NCBI RefSeq assembly: GCF_040807025.1
Contig: NC_090956.1
Location: forward strand, 5,258,517 to 5,322,516
Reading direction: 5' to 3'
Origin: Struthio camelus
Taxonomy: Eukaryota; Chordata; Aves; Struthioniformes; Struthionidae
DNA: 64,000 nucleotides
Shown: piece after piece, positions 50,501-63,100 of the stretch
Layout of the letters: each line of letters begins with the position of its first letter
How positions within the stretch are numbered: position 1 is the first letter of the stretch
Position numbers and translations under genes: made by a program
Notes under the pieces: generated by a model
The model's input: the letters and a program-made list of their open reading frames with translations, nothing else
Database searches by the model: none
Told to the model about the DNA's origin: nothing

Positions 50501-52137
50501 AGTCAAGTGCTGGGTAAAAATAACTCTCAACTGAACACGATGCTGGAACAACTCTGCAGACTCTTTAGACTTAAAGGCGAGGGAAGAAGGAAAATCAGTG
50601 TTTCAAACATACCCTGTGATCCCCCCAAAAGCAGTCTTTTCCTGCTAATGTTCAGAAGTCAACTATTACTATGTAAATACCTCTTCAGATTTCAAAGGCT
50701 TGGTGCTTTTAGAGTATCAAGGAAGGTCAACCCCTTTGTTTATTGTTTGAGCAAATGAAACCAATAATTTAATATCTTTATTATATTACTTTCCAACAGC
50801 TCCCCTCCATCCTCTCTTGTTTATCAAGGGAAGATACTGCCAGTAGGCTGACAGGTTTCAGACTACTGCAATGCGCAATGGTCAAGTTAATCCTCTTCTT
50901 CCCTCCGCCAGTGGAGTCTGGGATGGAAATGCCCAACCAGTTCTCCTAGCGGTGCCAGCAGCAACGTGCTCCCTATCTGCATACGCACAGTCAGTCTCTG
51001 AGAGACACCACGCATGTGTCCCAAGCAGATAGGAGAAAACAGCCACGGGGGCCGCAGTAGACTGACTGAAGCTGCCAGCTCTCATGTGTTGAAATGTTGT
51101 CATTCCTCTTGCACGCTGTTAACAAGGAGGCACAGGGGACTTCTCTCCGTGGCATCTTCTCAGCTATTTTCTGGGCAGAGAAGGAGATAAAGCTGCTATG
51201 CTATAGAAGAAAGGGGCACCCGAGGTGGTGACAAGGGACTCCCTTCTCCAGAAGGCAAGCTAGAAAGGGGAGATGACACCGTGTAGGATATTTTGGATGA
51301 ACATATGAAAAGAATGAGGCCTGTATAAAGAGACGAAAATAGTGAAGGGCAAAGCAGCCTTATACTGACAACCTTCTCCAGCATTAGCAGGAGACACCAA
51401 AGAGCATGACCTGAGCACAAATAACCAGGTGAGAAGGGACAAGAGCGTTTTGCTAGAAGCAGCTCATAAAGGGGAGTCAGGTGTCTAGACTCCAGTCTTT
51501 GCTTTCCTATAAGGCTGCTACCTGCTCCTTTTTCCTTAGCATGACTTCTCCTTCCTCATGCAGATGTTCAGCCCCATGTTTTATTCTCTCTTTCCCAGCT
51601 CTAAACTGCTATTTTTGGTCTTGGAGCTTTCCAGGTGGATTCAGCCTGCAAAATGCTGAAGATACCCAGGCAGCTCTGAGTGCTCCTCCCGATGTAACTG
51701 GCAGAGCAGAGCCTCCCACCCACCCTTCCGGTGCAGGTTAGCAGGCAGCTCCTGGCAAAAGAAAAGGGTTTTGGAACTCTAGGGACACCTGTGGTGCAGC
51801 GAGCAGGAGGGCAGATGAAAATAATTGCAGAAAAAAGTGAGAACAAGGATATTTGCTTTGGCTTCTGTAAGCTTTGCAAGAAGGGATAACTTCAAGTTTT
51901 TGAAGGGGGGAGGAGAACAAAGGAAAGAAGCAATTGTCTCTTTGTCCCACTCCTGCTCCTGTCTAACCTACAGTTTTGCATTGATGAAAGTGGTGCGGAC
52001 AGGAAACTTGCTTTTCCAAAAGGTGATGTTACGTCCAGTGCAGCATTTCAGTGCAGGACTTCTAAGAAGTGACTCCGTCACCCAGCTTTTTGCTCCTTCC
52101 CTTCCCATTACAGAAATAGCTGTGATAGATTATTATT

Positions 52138-52176
52138 AAAAAGAAGAAGAAGAAGAACAACAACAACAACAACAAC
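52138..52176. repeat. AAG and AAC microsatellites
   Basis: Five to six AAG units run directly into seven AAC units, a compound triplet microsatellite likely to vary in length. Confidence 0.95.
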
Positions 52177-55100
52177 CCAAAAAAACTCAGCCTCATCAGT
52201 TCTTGTGAATTCTGAAGGTCACCAACATCATCATCAGTTATAATGTCACCCATCACTCCCCTCTTCATGCAAATAGATTTATCACCTGTTGAAAGACAAG
52301 TGTCTCTCGATGTGCTTCCCCCGTTCTGTTACCTCCTCTCTGCATACACACACTGTCCCTCCAGCAGCAGCTGGAAGAAATTATGAATTCCATTATTTTT
52401 CATCCAGAACAGCTTTGCAGTATACGGGAGAAGCACTGGAGGCTGCAGGCTCGTTAGCACAGGATTTGTATTACCACCTTCCATTTTATTCACCTTCTGA
52501 AATTAGGTGAAGCATGCCTGCCCCAAACCTGTGATTTCTGTTTAATTAAAATGCAGGTAGCAGAGTCTCCTGAGCTCCAGAGCCCACTGCACAATCAGAT
52601 AATGATAGCAACCTGGTAAAATAATGCTCTTGATATAGCAGCGGCTCTAACGGAGTCCTAATTTCAGTCAAGCAGAACACCACCTCTGGCAGCAGCTGGT
52701 TAGGACTAGGATGAATATCAGTATCCCGACTCTCACTGAACATTCACTGCCTTTCCAATCAAAGCTGCATTCCCTGACAGCTGAACTGTTAAATGAATTA
52801 ACAAGGCGAGTAGAGGGCTTGCCGAAGGGGCTGTGACTCCCTTCCTAATTTCTGCAAGTGGCGGCTTTCAATTTTTCTGTCATTTGTCAGGAGATGCACA
52901 TGGTTCTCTAATGAGCAGGGCAGAGCTGTAGCCAGATCGAAACAGGCAACGTTACAAGGATTTTCTAGTCTGCCGAGGAAGCAGGTGGGGGGTGACAACA
53001 CCGGCTTACCTCTGCTCGCAGCAAAATGACAGAGCAGCCTCCCTGGCACAGAGCACGGCTCTGTTTCGCGCGCTCCACAAAGAGTCCCAGCCCGCTCTCC
53101 CAGCATGGGCAATAATTGCTGCTCAGGTGAATGGGGTTTGCAAGCACCCGGACAGAAATCAAAGCAGAGCCTTCACCAGACCCTTTGATCTTATGGGAGA
53201 ACACTACTGCAATGAAAAAAAGCTTTGCTCCACCTGCAGCAAAAAGAAACCAACCACTTGCACCTAGCCCCTTTATTCACCCAGGAAATCAGGATGCAGA
53301 GTCCAGTTGTTCATGCCTGGCATGTTGTCTGCCAGCGGGTAGTTCTCTCAGAGATCTCAAAATCTCTCCCTGCCCCTCAGCCAAAGGGGAGCAGAGCATC
53401 AAGACTACCCGAGGAGGACACAGGATGGATATGGCCAAGCTGCAAGTTCTCAGAGAAACATTCTGGTCTGGGTCTTTTTGTTTGATCAGCAAAACAGCCA
53501 GAAGGTTGTTTTTAATGCTATATTCTTTAAAGTTTGTCAGGGGGTTCCACTGCCTACTCAGGCTTTTTAAAAAAGCTTCAGCTGAAGGATCCAGATACAG
53601 TGATAGGAAAAGCTTCAAATCTAACAGGGGAGAGCACAAGAGAGAAAGGAAGATTTACAGATATTCCTCCTTCTGCACAGTTTATCTTGCTGCACCAGAT
53701 GTAAAAGCTGGGTGTTTTAGTGTACTCATTCTGAACAGCACATCGGCTATTCCTATTTTACTGTGCCCCATGCTGCAGGACACAACGCCCACCTGGACCT
53801 GCTGGAATCTTGCTTGCAAAGGGCACGTTCCCCCAAGGGCACACGCTGTATATTCTCTTTTACAATAGAGGAATCTCTGTAGATCTGCCAGAATTACCAC
53901 AACCCCTACAGCAGAATGAAACATCATTTAACAGTACTCAAAAGTAAATTATTTGGGGCCTTCAGAGCCGGGACTGGTCCCCTTCAGTCACCTTGTGTTT
54001 AGTGGTATTTCTCCCTAGCAGTGCTATGGCCAAGTCGTCAACATTTTTGCTTATTCAGAAGGTTTTCTCTACTTTTTACATGGCTGTCCCATTACCAAAG
54101 TTAAGCAGACCTGTTTTTCCCAGCTTGCTGCTTAACTGCCTTTACCATGGGTAAGAACATCAGGCAAACAATATCAAAAAGACTTGTATTTCCACAGCAC
54201 ACTTTAACTCAAAGGTGTCATAAATTAATTTAAAAACTTAAATTGCAATACCAGCTCCGATCACTTTACTCATGGTCTAATACACAGCCAGTTCTGGAGG
54301 TGGAAGCAGCAGTTATATAACAAAGCATAATAACTTCACACAACAGGTGTGAAAATCTGCAGGAAGATCCTACGTTCATCTTTTCTACAGCATGAACCTG
54401 AATTGTCCCTAAGCAGAGTTAAATCCATGATCTCTAAAAAACCCTCTGAGTCATGCTACAACTTGAGAAATGCCAGTCCTGACTGCTGGTGAAAGAAGGC
54501 CTCTCAGATATCTGAGCTTCCTCCCGAGTTTGCCCCTTCCATTCCCCTGTTCCTTGTCTGAATTACAATAAGGAAGATTTGGGCTGTGGGGTTTAAAGAC
54601 ATGATATAACAACATTTTCTTGTTTTCCCAGTTGAATTTATTTGCTGCGTACATGTATATAAATGTCTTTGCTGGCTCCATTTGCAGCAGTGAGATATTT
54701 AATTCTGAAACAAAAACACATTTTGAAGGCAGATACAGCTGAGTCCACTTGGGGCTTTCTTTGCAGTTGTTACAGGAAGAAGCTGGAGCAGCAGCAAAGT
54801 AGAAAAAATGTAAATATTGCCAACTGTTTCCCAAGAACCATGCTGCTCTGATTAATTTATGACTTTTTCATAAAAAGAGAGTGAATGCTATCCCATGAAA
54901 AGCTGAAGCAGAGTTTAAAAAAATGTGCTTTTCCTAGTTTGGAGCATCAGGGTATATAATGAACACTAATAAAATGAATTAGTGCTAAGCTTGAAAACTA
55001 AATTCTGCATTTTAGCCTTGAGACAGAAGAACAAAAGTGCAACCAGATTTGTTCAGGCTAGTAGACTGATCAGCAGGAGTGTTTGTGTCGCTATTCTTAT

Positions 55101-56069
55101 TTTAAGCTCTAAAAGAAGTTGCTACAGCTTTTGATACTATAACTAACAAATATTTCAGCGCCAGTCTTTCTCCAGCTGGGGCCACCACAAATACGGCACA
55201 GTCATCGTGGCTGCCAGGAAGACATCAGCTATTCTAATCCTGCACTTCTCAACAAGAGATACTGAGAACAGAGTCAGCTCTGGGTTATGTGGGCTGTGCA
55301 AAATAACCTATTTCACCAAGCATTCAAAGCAGCACCTAGTTAACTGTCTTCTCCTGATTTCTGCTGCCTCCAGCCTTCCAGTGCAGGGATTTTAAATTGA
55401 TTAGCAAGTTACACCTCATAAATACAACCTGGATTCATACTCTAGATCTATAATAAATAACAGCAAGAATAGTGCCACAGAACAACAACTTCTGAGGAGA
55501 GGCTGGATGGGGGGGGGTAAAAGAGTCTGCATTTTCTTGAGAGTACTGCCAAATGATCTGTGGCTCCAAAACTAACATTAAAACTAAAAAACAAGGGAGA
55601 TTTGGAAAGCTAGTTCTTTTATTTTATAGTTCTCTGAGTAGAGATAGTGTCTGTGCATCACATCTTGCTATATTTTTATGCTGTTGAAGTCAAGAAGACA
55701 TTGTGTTCAGTTTGTTTCTTTTCCCTTGTGGCTTTCCTATGCTCCACTTTTTACTTCTTTAACTTGAGTCAATTTTTCCCTCAAGCTCATTTGGTATGAG
55801 CAGTCATCTTTCTGAAACTGCAAAAACATTTTCTCTTCTTTCCTTTAAATGCACTTTCTTCACATATTCTCAGCTTGTAGATGGACCAGCTTTCAAATGG
55901 CAAGAGACTCTCAGTGCCAACTAACCTCTTCCAGCAGAGGACACTACAAAAAACTCTCAGACATCATAATTCTTGGAAGATTTTTCAAATCAGCCTTTTC
56001 CCAATACCTGAAGAATATTAAAACATGCTAGTACTTTTAAAAACATTGATTCATTTTCCTTTTACCTAC

Positions 56070-56171
56070 CTGCTTCACCCACAAAGACTTCCACCGGTGT
56101 GCTGGTAGGGCTCTCACCAATTACATTATATGCTGTCATTAAAACTTCATATCTCTTGTATTTCTTCAACT
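56070..56171 (-). CDS. SDK1: SDK1 exon: end of FN3-10
   Basis: This exon is 102 bp, with acceptor CAG just above 56171 and donor GTAGGT at 56069; phase in 1, phase out 1. It encodes [20 protein letters not shown] and then the linker to VEVFVGEA. The Y-x-V-x-x-x-A-Y-N-x-x-G-E-S pattern is the typical FN3 F-G strand signature. The junction codon is C|AG (Gln), where I recall an acidic residue in human SDK1. The next exon downstream is 15.3 kb away, yet VGEA joins directly to APAMAPQ as in other SDK1 proteins, so no exon appears to be missing between them. Confidence 0.93.
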
Positions 56172-59100
56172 CTGAAAAAGTAAATAATTACATTAGAAAG
56201 CAGACATTTTTTAGACTCCATCCCCTTTTTATCACCAGACTTCTCTCTCATCAAATACAGCAATAGACAGCGCACCAGTGCAATGGCTAAGTACTTCCAT
56301 CCTTCCCTAATTCACATATCACAGCAGGATTTGCATAATTACAAGAGATCTTTGCAACAGAATGCCCAGATTTTCTGCTGGTTCCTCACTGTGTTGTTCC
56401 TGTAAGAGGGACAATTTCTGATAGGTAACTAGCAAAAGGAACATTTCTGGGTCATTCTTGCTGGCAGAAAAAGGAAGGACTTTGCTCTGAATATTCAACA
56501 CGTGGATTCATTTTGATCTCTACTGGTAGGAAGCAATATAGCTTCAAGCCTTTCCCTAATCCTAGAGACCTTCATCCTGAGAGTCATCTAGCAGCTGCAG
56601 GGCTTGAGAGTGTCACTGCTGAAGCAGGGTGCAGAAGATGTGCAGCAGGGAGTCCGTAGTCCCATTTGAAGTACTGAACGCATATCTTTCTCCCTCAAAG
56701 CGATCACAGTTTGAACATCACTCACAAAGAGAAAGGAGAATTTGAAATCTGGACTCCATTTGGCCACCAGGCAACCAATTTATTTGCTGATATACAGAAA
56801 CTGCACCAACAGATGAGATGGGAAAGTGAGAGCAGTGTGGAAAAAAGCAGGAAAACCCTATGCTATTCGGGTAAGTAATAGATGCAAAGAGGGGTGGAGT
56901 CGAATCATGTAAACGTCATTAGGGGAGGCCACGGCTGAGCAGCTTTAGGATTTGCATTTACAGGATGAAAGAATCAATCCTAACAGAAATATTTATCATC
57001 TAAAATATTTGACAGTGAAATTAGAGTACGAGAGAGATCAATAATATAAATTGCTGTATTTAAATCAGCACTGAACTGATTTAGACATGCATGGACAGGG
57101 GTCCAAATTTCTCCCTTTGCCAATAATTTTCTCTGCTATGTATGAATCACGTTGTACCCCTAATTCTGTAGCAGACAGCATATCATTCGTTTGGTAAGGT
57201 TCAATACAGCTAATCATATAAGTCCTTCTAGCTTCAGCTTCGTGGAGTGTTTACAATTGTTATGCCCATATATCTGACAGAGTCCAGCATCATTCCTTGC
57301 TTTCAGGTACACAGTAGATCATGCCTGATATATTACTAACTCTTTGCCAGCCCATGAATAAAACAATTACAAAATGTAAGATACAGACTTCTTGATTGGG
57401 ATTACAGCACTGGACAACTTGTACAGAGAAACTTTAATTGCTGCCATCAAAAGCCACAAGGGAAATTTTAGTGCCAACTCAACGTGGAAGAAAATGGAAC
57501 ATCTGAGAGTTCATGCATGCAATTTCAGTTGGGATAGGGCTTCGTTTTTTTAGCCCATCACAATCTGTGACTCAAAAGCCTTGGGCAAAACCTATCTAGT
57601 GAACCATCATTACCACAAAGCAACTTGCCTTTTAACTCTGTCGAATGTTATTTTATTCATTTCCAAGTGAAAACACCTCTGGAGATGCATATAAATTCAT
57701 TGGCCCCTCTCTAAACTGGCTTCATACTCATGGAACGCCTGAGCATCCCAATGCTTGAATCATAGGACTAATGATGTGATACAACTAAACTCAGATGGAC
57801 TGCGAAATATGAAGGAAGCAAATCAAAAGTCATTTAGCATCAGTAATACTGGGATGTTACAGTCAATAATGTTTCACCTTCCCAGCAGCCACATTTTTAC
57901 AACAGCTACCTACTTGCATCATCAATGTCTTCTGACATAGGAAAAGCAAAGGCTTAAAGAAAAAGGGAACTCGAGGAAGCAGAATCATTAATCTGAGTTA
58001 ATTTCTGCTAGATCCACTGAGGGGAACCATAAAAGTTTGCCTATAGTGTATTTCAAACCATTACAAAGAGTCTCATCTAAAGGCAGTGTGCACTTACGTG
58101 TTAATTCATACGTTGTTAATGCAGAGCTGCTGTTCACTGTCTTGAAGCTGCTTTGGGCTATTCAGGGTAAGCAAAGCAGAAAGCTTGTTACAGTGCAAGG
58201 AAATAGTTATTGCAAATGATGTACAGCAGAGACAGAGGCAAATGATGCAGCACACATACACAGTTTGAGCTTTAGGACTATACCTTGAAGGGCAATAAAA
58301 TCACATCACTCTCTTGTAACACATCAAAAGCATCTCATTCACACAGGGTTGTTTTATTTCCTCCTCAATCAGAAAATCTCACAAATATACAACACAGAAA
58401 TGTTCTGATCCCTAGATTAAACAGAACAAATAAGTAAAAAGGCAATTTCTAGGGGGAAAACTCTTGACACTGTGCTACATCCCTTCTCAACATGCAGAAT
58501 TTCAAACATGAGGGGTAAAGACCTGCAGCACAGGCCACAAAGAGAGAACACTTAAAATAGGATGGGACCTGCCTCTTTAACTGCATGTTAAATTTCCCAC
58601 GGTTTCACTTTTAGCATTCAATATTCCTGCTGTGAATGAATTGTAATAACATGCTAAACTGTGCAAATCAGCAGGTCATTGTGGAACAGAGGTGTACTGA
58701 GGTGAGAACTGTCATATTATCAGGAGAGAAGAAGGAAATTTTTCTTGAAGTACTTCTGTCTCCACTTCTCTCTCTCTCTCTCTCTCTCTAGCTCCCTGGA
58801 GAAGTATGGCAAGATATTTTCTACTATATCGCTATCAGGAATATAGCTGCAGGGCCAGCCAAGAAAAAGGGACAGAGAGGACCAATAGGTTTTCCAGGCT
58901 CCCTGTCATGTTAGACTAGAGAGCACCCAAAGTCACCACTTTATGATAATATACACTGCCATTCTTTCAGCTTTTGCCTAGAAAAAACCTTTATGCACAC
59001 CTATAGCTCTAGGATTGTTACATTTCTACTTCTTCCTGGCTGGAAGTCCGTTCACTCCTAGGACTTTCATTCAGGCCTGACGATGTAAATGAGGTTAGAG

Positions 59101-60054
59101 TTAGATGCTTAGGTTATATTTAAAACATCCACTTTTCCCACATACACAAAAAAAATCACTCTTTTTTTTTTTGTAGAAACCACTTTTATGGGTTCTGGTA
59201 AACACAGAAGATGATGTAAGATATTCACATAGTCTTCCTCAGCCATATTCTGCCACTCTCAGAGAGAATACTATTCTGAATATTCCACTGATGTCAACCA
59301 GGACAAAAGCTGGTCCCTCTGTGAGCGTGTCGCATTGCTGGGCCCAATCTGTCAGGCTCCTGCTGAGCACTCTCATCTTTGTCTCCCATCATCCTATTCT
59401 GCCTGTTCTTCCCTCTGATTTTCTTTCTAGTCTTCATCTAAAAAATCTTTTCATTTTTCTATTAGTTTTCTCCCTCTCCATCTTCTTTCCATGTGAGTCA
59501 AAACCCCAGTAACTAACAAGGCAAACACGCAGCTTAAACTTCTTGCTCGTTTTTGCTATTTTCTTCCAAAATAATAACAAACACTTCAAAATTTTTAAAA
59601 TTCTATTTAAAATTTCTCCTCAGGTGATTTCTTATACTGCAAAAGGAAAAACAAAACATGAGTTATAAAAGCTATTAAAAAGTAGTAGGAAAGAAAACAC
59701 ATGCCAGTGGATGAAAATGCAGTCCCTCCCTTTTTTGTCTGAAGGCAGAATAAACCAGGCAAACATGAGACAGAAGTAGCAGACAGCAGGTACTCAGAGG
59801 CCACATGGAAGACAGAAGGTCACTTTAAGCACATTGGCATAGATTAGAAGTGATTGCTGATCATTACAAGTGATGCTGATCAAAGTTATTAGCCTTTTTC
59901 AGCATCTTCACCCTGATTGCGTAAAAGCTGAATTTCCCTCAGAACTCTTAGACACAATTCTGTGTCCTTTCCGCGGGCTATGGTGGCACTTATTGTCTAG
60001 CATAATGATGGATTACCATTCTTTGATACTACAGAGTCCAAAACACAGACTTAC
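56172..60054 (-). other. SDK1: SDK1 intron (3,883 bp)
   Basis: GT-AG intron splitting FN3-10. It contains a TC dinucleotide run (58767-58789) and an A-then-T stretch near 59148-59171. No exon or RNA gene recognised. Confidence 0.7.
58767..58789. repeat. TC microsatellite
   Basis: Eleven to twelve TC units within the FN3-10 intron. Confidence 0.95.
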
Positions 60055-60190
60055 GTGTGAGCTCCGCTCGCAAAGCTGAGGGGTTCTTGATGCTTTTGGA
60101 TTCTGTTCCAGATCCGGTGTCATAATCCAGCTCCCGATAGTAGATCCGGTATCCCAGCAGCAAGCCATTTAGACTCTCGACCTTTGGTGG
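60055..60190 (-). CDS. SDK1: SDK1 exon: second part of FN3-10 (C-C' region)
   Basis: This is the first exon visible, 136 bp, after a CAG acceptor with a TTTTTTCAG tract (60191-60199) and before a GTAAGT donor at 60054. It enters in phase 0 with PPKVES and leaves after one base of a codon. It encodes the FN3 turn NGLLLGYRIYYRELDYD and runs to RAELT. The YRIYYRE block is the C strand of an FN3 fold. The matching first half of this domain should be in the previous exon, which I could not find in the 3.8 kb up to the window edge. Confidence 0.93.
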
Positions 60191-63100
60191 CTGAAAAAAG
60201 TTCACATTAAGAATGCGCTTGTAAGGATGTGCATTGCAACAAACCTCCAACAGAGCAGACAGCAGGTTAGATGGACTCTTGCCATAGGCCCTGTGCAAAA
60301 GGACTAAGTTCTCTAATAAAAACAAGCATTATTAATATACAGGGTCAAATCCGTGTAATTTGAAAAACATGAGTCACAGGCAACTGATGATTTCATTCAG
60401 CTGTGGCAATTACAGAAGACTCTTTACTTAGAAGTCTGCAGCTGACACACTTCGCTAAGACATAAGCTCCTTTCCTTCCTGGTCCACAAGAACCTTGTGT
60501 GCGATAAAGAATATAGAAAATGCATGTTGCTGGCAGCGAGCAGTGGATTAGTAAGCCAGTATTTTACTTCTTCCAAGAAGACAACAAATAAATTATTTTG
60601 TCACAGACTAATTTTTTAAAGGCTATTTTCCTTAGGGACTCTTGTTCATAGAGCATTCTTCATTTGGCATTATTTTACTGAAAGATTGATGAGAAACTGA
60701 GAATTCGCATATTCTGGCTTTAATTTGGAAGATGAAAATAGGTGTTGTGGCAACAGCAAAACCTGTAGATCAGATACTGCCATTAGTTTTTAGCTGACTG
60801 AGCAAAACATTGCTCCTTCTTTCCACAGGTCACACGAATCTTTCTACAGCCAACAGAAGAACCCTTCTGCACGAGCCAGAAAAGCGTGATGGCTCTTTTC
60901 CACCTCTTTTTGCCACCAGAGGACTAGATCCACTTGCAATACTCATTCTGACCGAATATTGCTCTGAAGGTGTCTACCTTCTAGGCTACAATCTGCTGGA
61001 GAGGGTCAGTCTCACAGGCGAACCCCAGTCTTCACCATGACAGTTTGGAGCAGCAGTGTATGTATAACCATCGGGCTGTGGGTTTTTTTTCTGCAACATT
61101 CTGCAAGGTGCTCAGACATTGTACCTCAGCAAGGAATTCTTCAACAATCCCTCACGTCTTTCTTCAGATACAGATGTATAACCAGAGCTACCCATTCATT
61201 TTATTGAGAGGAGATTTTTGGCTGAAGGGCTTTTTGAAATAATCCAGGTAACGGGATGGGATTCTTGATGTTTGGGGGAAAAAAATGCCTTTCATGAGTC
61301 TAATGCAGGCTAAAAACTGCAGAGAAGAAAGGATGCCCTGAGCCACTTATCTTCTAAAGATCCTTGTACTGAAATTTAAGGGGCTGAAAGGATAAATGAG
61401 AAGGATTTTAATGATGATCTTGCCTTTAATCCAGAAAGAACCCTAGGTGTCTTGAGAACTTTACTGACAAAAAAAACCTTTGTCCATCATTAAAAAATTA
61501 ACCACTGGTGTGAAACACTGCTACAGGATAAGGTAATACCATATGTAATTTTAATGAAGAAAGTAAGACGAATATTGTAACAGGAAAGTAGGCAGATATC
61601 TGGTAATATCTGCTTCAAGAAGTGACAAGAATCTTCCATTACTTTACTATGATAGCAAAAGCAAAGGATGTCTCTTTGGGCAAGAGCTGAAGGAATTAAG
61701 GAAGTTTATGGAAATCAAAGAAGAAAAGCCTATGCTACAGAGAGGAAATGTAGTATAAGAAAACTTCACAGCTACCACGAAAAGGAGCAGAAACTGTTCC
61801 TGCAAAAAGCCGGCTTCTTTTTCAGTTGTCCTATCTGGAGTCTGCTAAAAGCCATCCAAAGAGTCCCACGATCTTGCTGTACTTGCTCTGCATGGCTGGA
61901 GAGCCTCATTCATCATTATGAACCACATTCACTGTTCTGCTCCATGCTTTGGAGAAGCTCTGGCCGACTTTCAGTGTTATTTAGCATTTGCATTACAGAA
62001 TGGCCTAGGAACACATAATTGTGAGAGACCTTGAGGACCACCAGGATAAGCCCCTCCTGACTGCAGGAAACAACTTCTTAAAATCCTTTTTACAGATAGA
62101 GCAAGCTCCATCAGAAAGCAAGCTAATTTTTCCGTTTCCCAGTACTCCTGTTGGAAGGCTGTTCCAAACCTCACCACTTGGGTGGCTGGAAACCTTCATT
62201 TAATTTCTAACCTAAATAATTCATAGCTAGTTTATAACCATTTGTTTCTGCGCTAACATTGTCTTTTGGCTTAAATTGCTCTTCTCCCTATAGGGCGTTT
62301 ACTCCCATGATGTATTTTAAAAAGAGCAATCATATTCCCCCTCAGACTTCATTTTACAAGGAAAATAAATCAACCTCTTGTACAACAGCCCTCCTAGTCA
62401 CAGATTGGAACCCTCTGTGCGAGGGACTGAACAAATAGACTAAAGAAACTGACAGCCTTCTCCACGTCTGGCTGATGATACGATCGCTCATGTAGCGGCT
62501 CAAAGGACTGTTCTCCTCTGCAGGAGAGGGAAGATGAGATATTATTTACTGGCAATTACAAGCATATCAATCATGATCTTTTTTTCTTTTCTAATCCTCT
62601 GGCTTTCCTCTTTTGTTTTCTATATGATACTGAAGTTGCTTTAGTTGTGTGTCCTACCAGAGAAGGGCTCTGCAGCATGGCAATATCATTGCCTCTCTCT
62701 GCCCTGGTAGGAAGGAATTGTAGCATAAAGCATGAGGACTGTTTTCTTCCTAGATAGGGTAAAAGGAGGCTCTGTCCTACCATCTCGAGTACATAACTGC
62801 AAAGGAGGAGAGAGGCTGTAAAAAAGCACAGCCTGTCTAGCACAGAAATAAACTCCACACTGAGAAAATATTATGAACATTAATTGGATCTGTGTTTCAG
62901 GTTGGATATAAGTTAATCATTATCAAGAAGGAAGGTACTCCTGTAAAGATTCAGTGTCTTTTCCTATTTCACTTTTTAATCGGTGAACGTGTAACAGAGC
63001 ACTTAAAAACAAAAGATGAGGTTTCTAGACAAAACTTGGAGGTGGACTATCCTATAGAATCTTAAAAGAGAAACACTACTGAATCTAAGAAAGAGACTAC

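Larger units (their letters stand above)
40768..56069 (-). other. SDK1: SDK1 intron (15,302 bp)
   Basis: The largest intron in the window, between FN3-10 and FN3-11. It contains a GA/GGGA purine tract (41051-41100), a CpG-rich patch (42360-42620), ancient repeats (44612-44712, 44885-45110, 47452-47565), a GA run near 48208-48222, and AAG/AAC microsatellites (52138-52176). A 245-codon open frame (53131-53868, +) looks like chance. Stretches at 41930-42300, 49370-49520 and 52740-52960 are AT-rich with homeodomain-like TAAT cores and could be conserved noncoding elements. No coding exon recognised. Confidence 0.65.
13342..60190 (-). other. SDK1: SDK1 gene, 3' part (12 coding exons, partial)
   Basis: Sidekick-1 is a large type I membrane adhesion protein (six Ig and thirteen FN3 domains, one membrane helix, a short tail). 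It mediates homophilic contacts, in retina between neurons that share a synaptic layer. Twelve minus-strand exons join in phase to 597 codons plus stop. They give half of FN3-10, FN3-11 to -13, a membrane segment near residues 388-411 of this fragment, and about 186 tail residues ending GFSSFV, the PDZ ligand known to bind MAGI scaffolds. SDK1 rather than SDK2 is chosen because the tail carries YRYEE, VITTQS and GGVYTP blocks that I recall from SDK1, while the SDK2 tail diverges before the same GFSSFV end. Sequons seen in the ectodomain include NDT, NLT, NVS and NVT. The start and the Ig region lie outside the window. Visible introns range from 237 bp to 15.3 kb. Confidence 0.96.

Noticed and set aside
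13342..60190. Assignment to SDK2
   Set aside because: The tail sequence and membrane-proximal blocks (MEESVTLDNGGF, VITTQS, GGVYTP) fit SDK1 as I recall it; SDK2 shares only the short core and the GFSSFV end.
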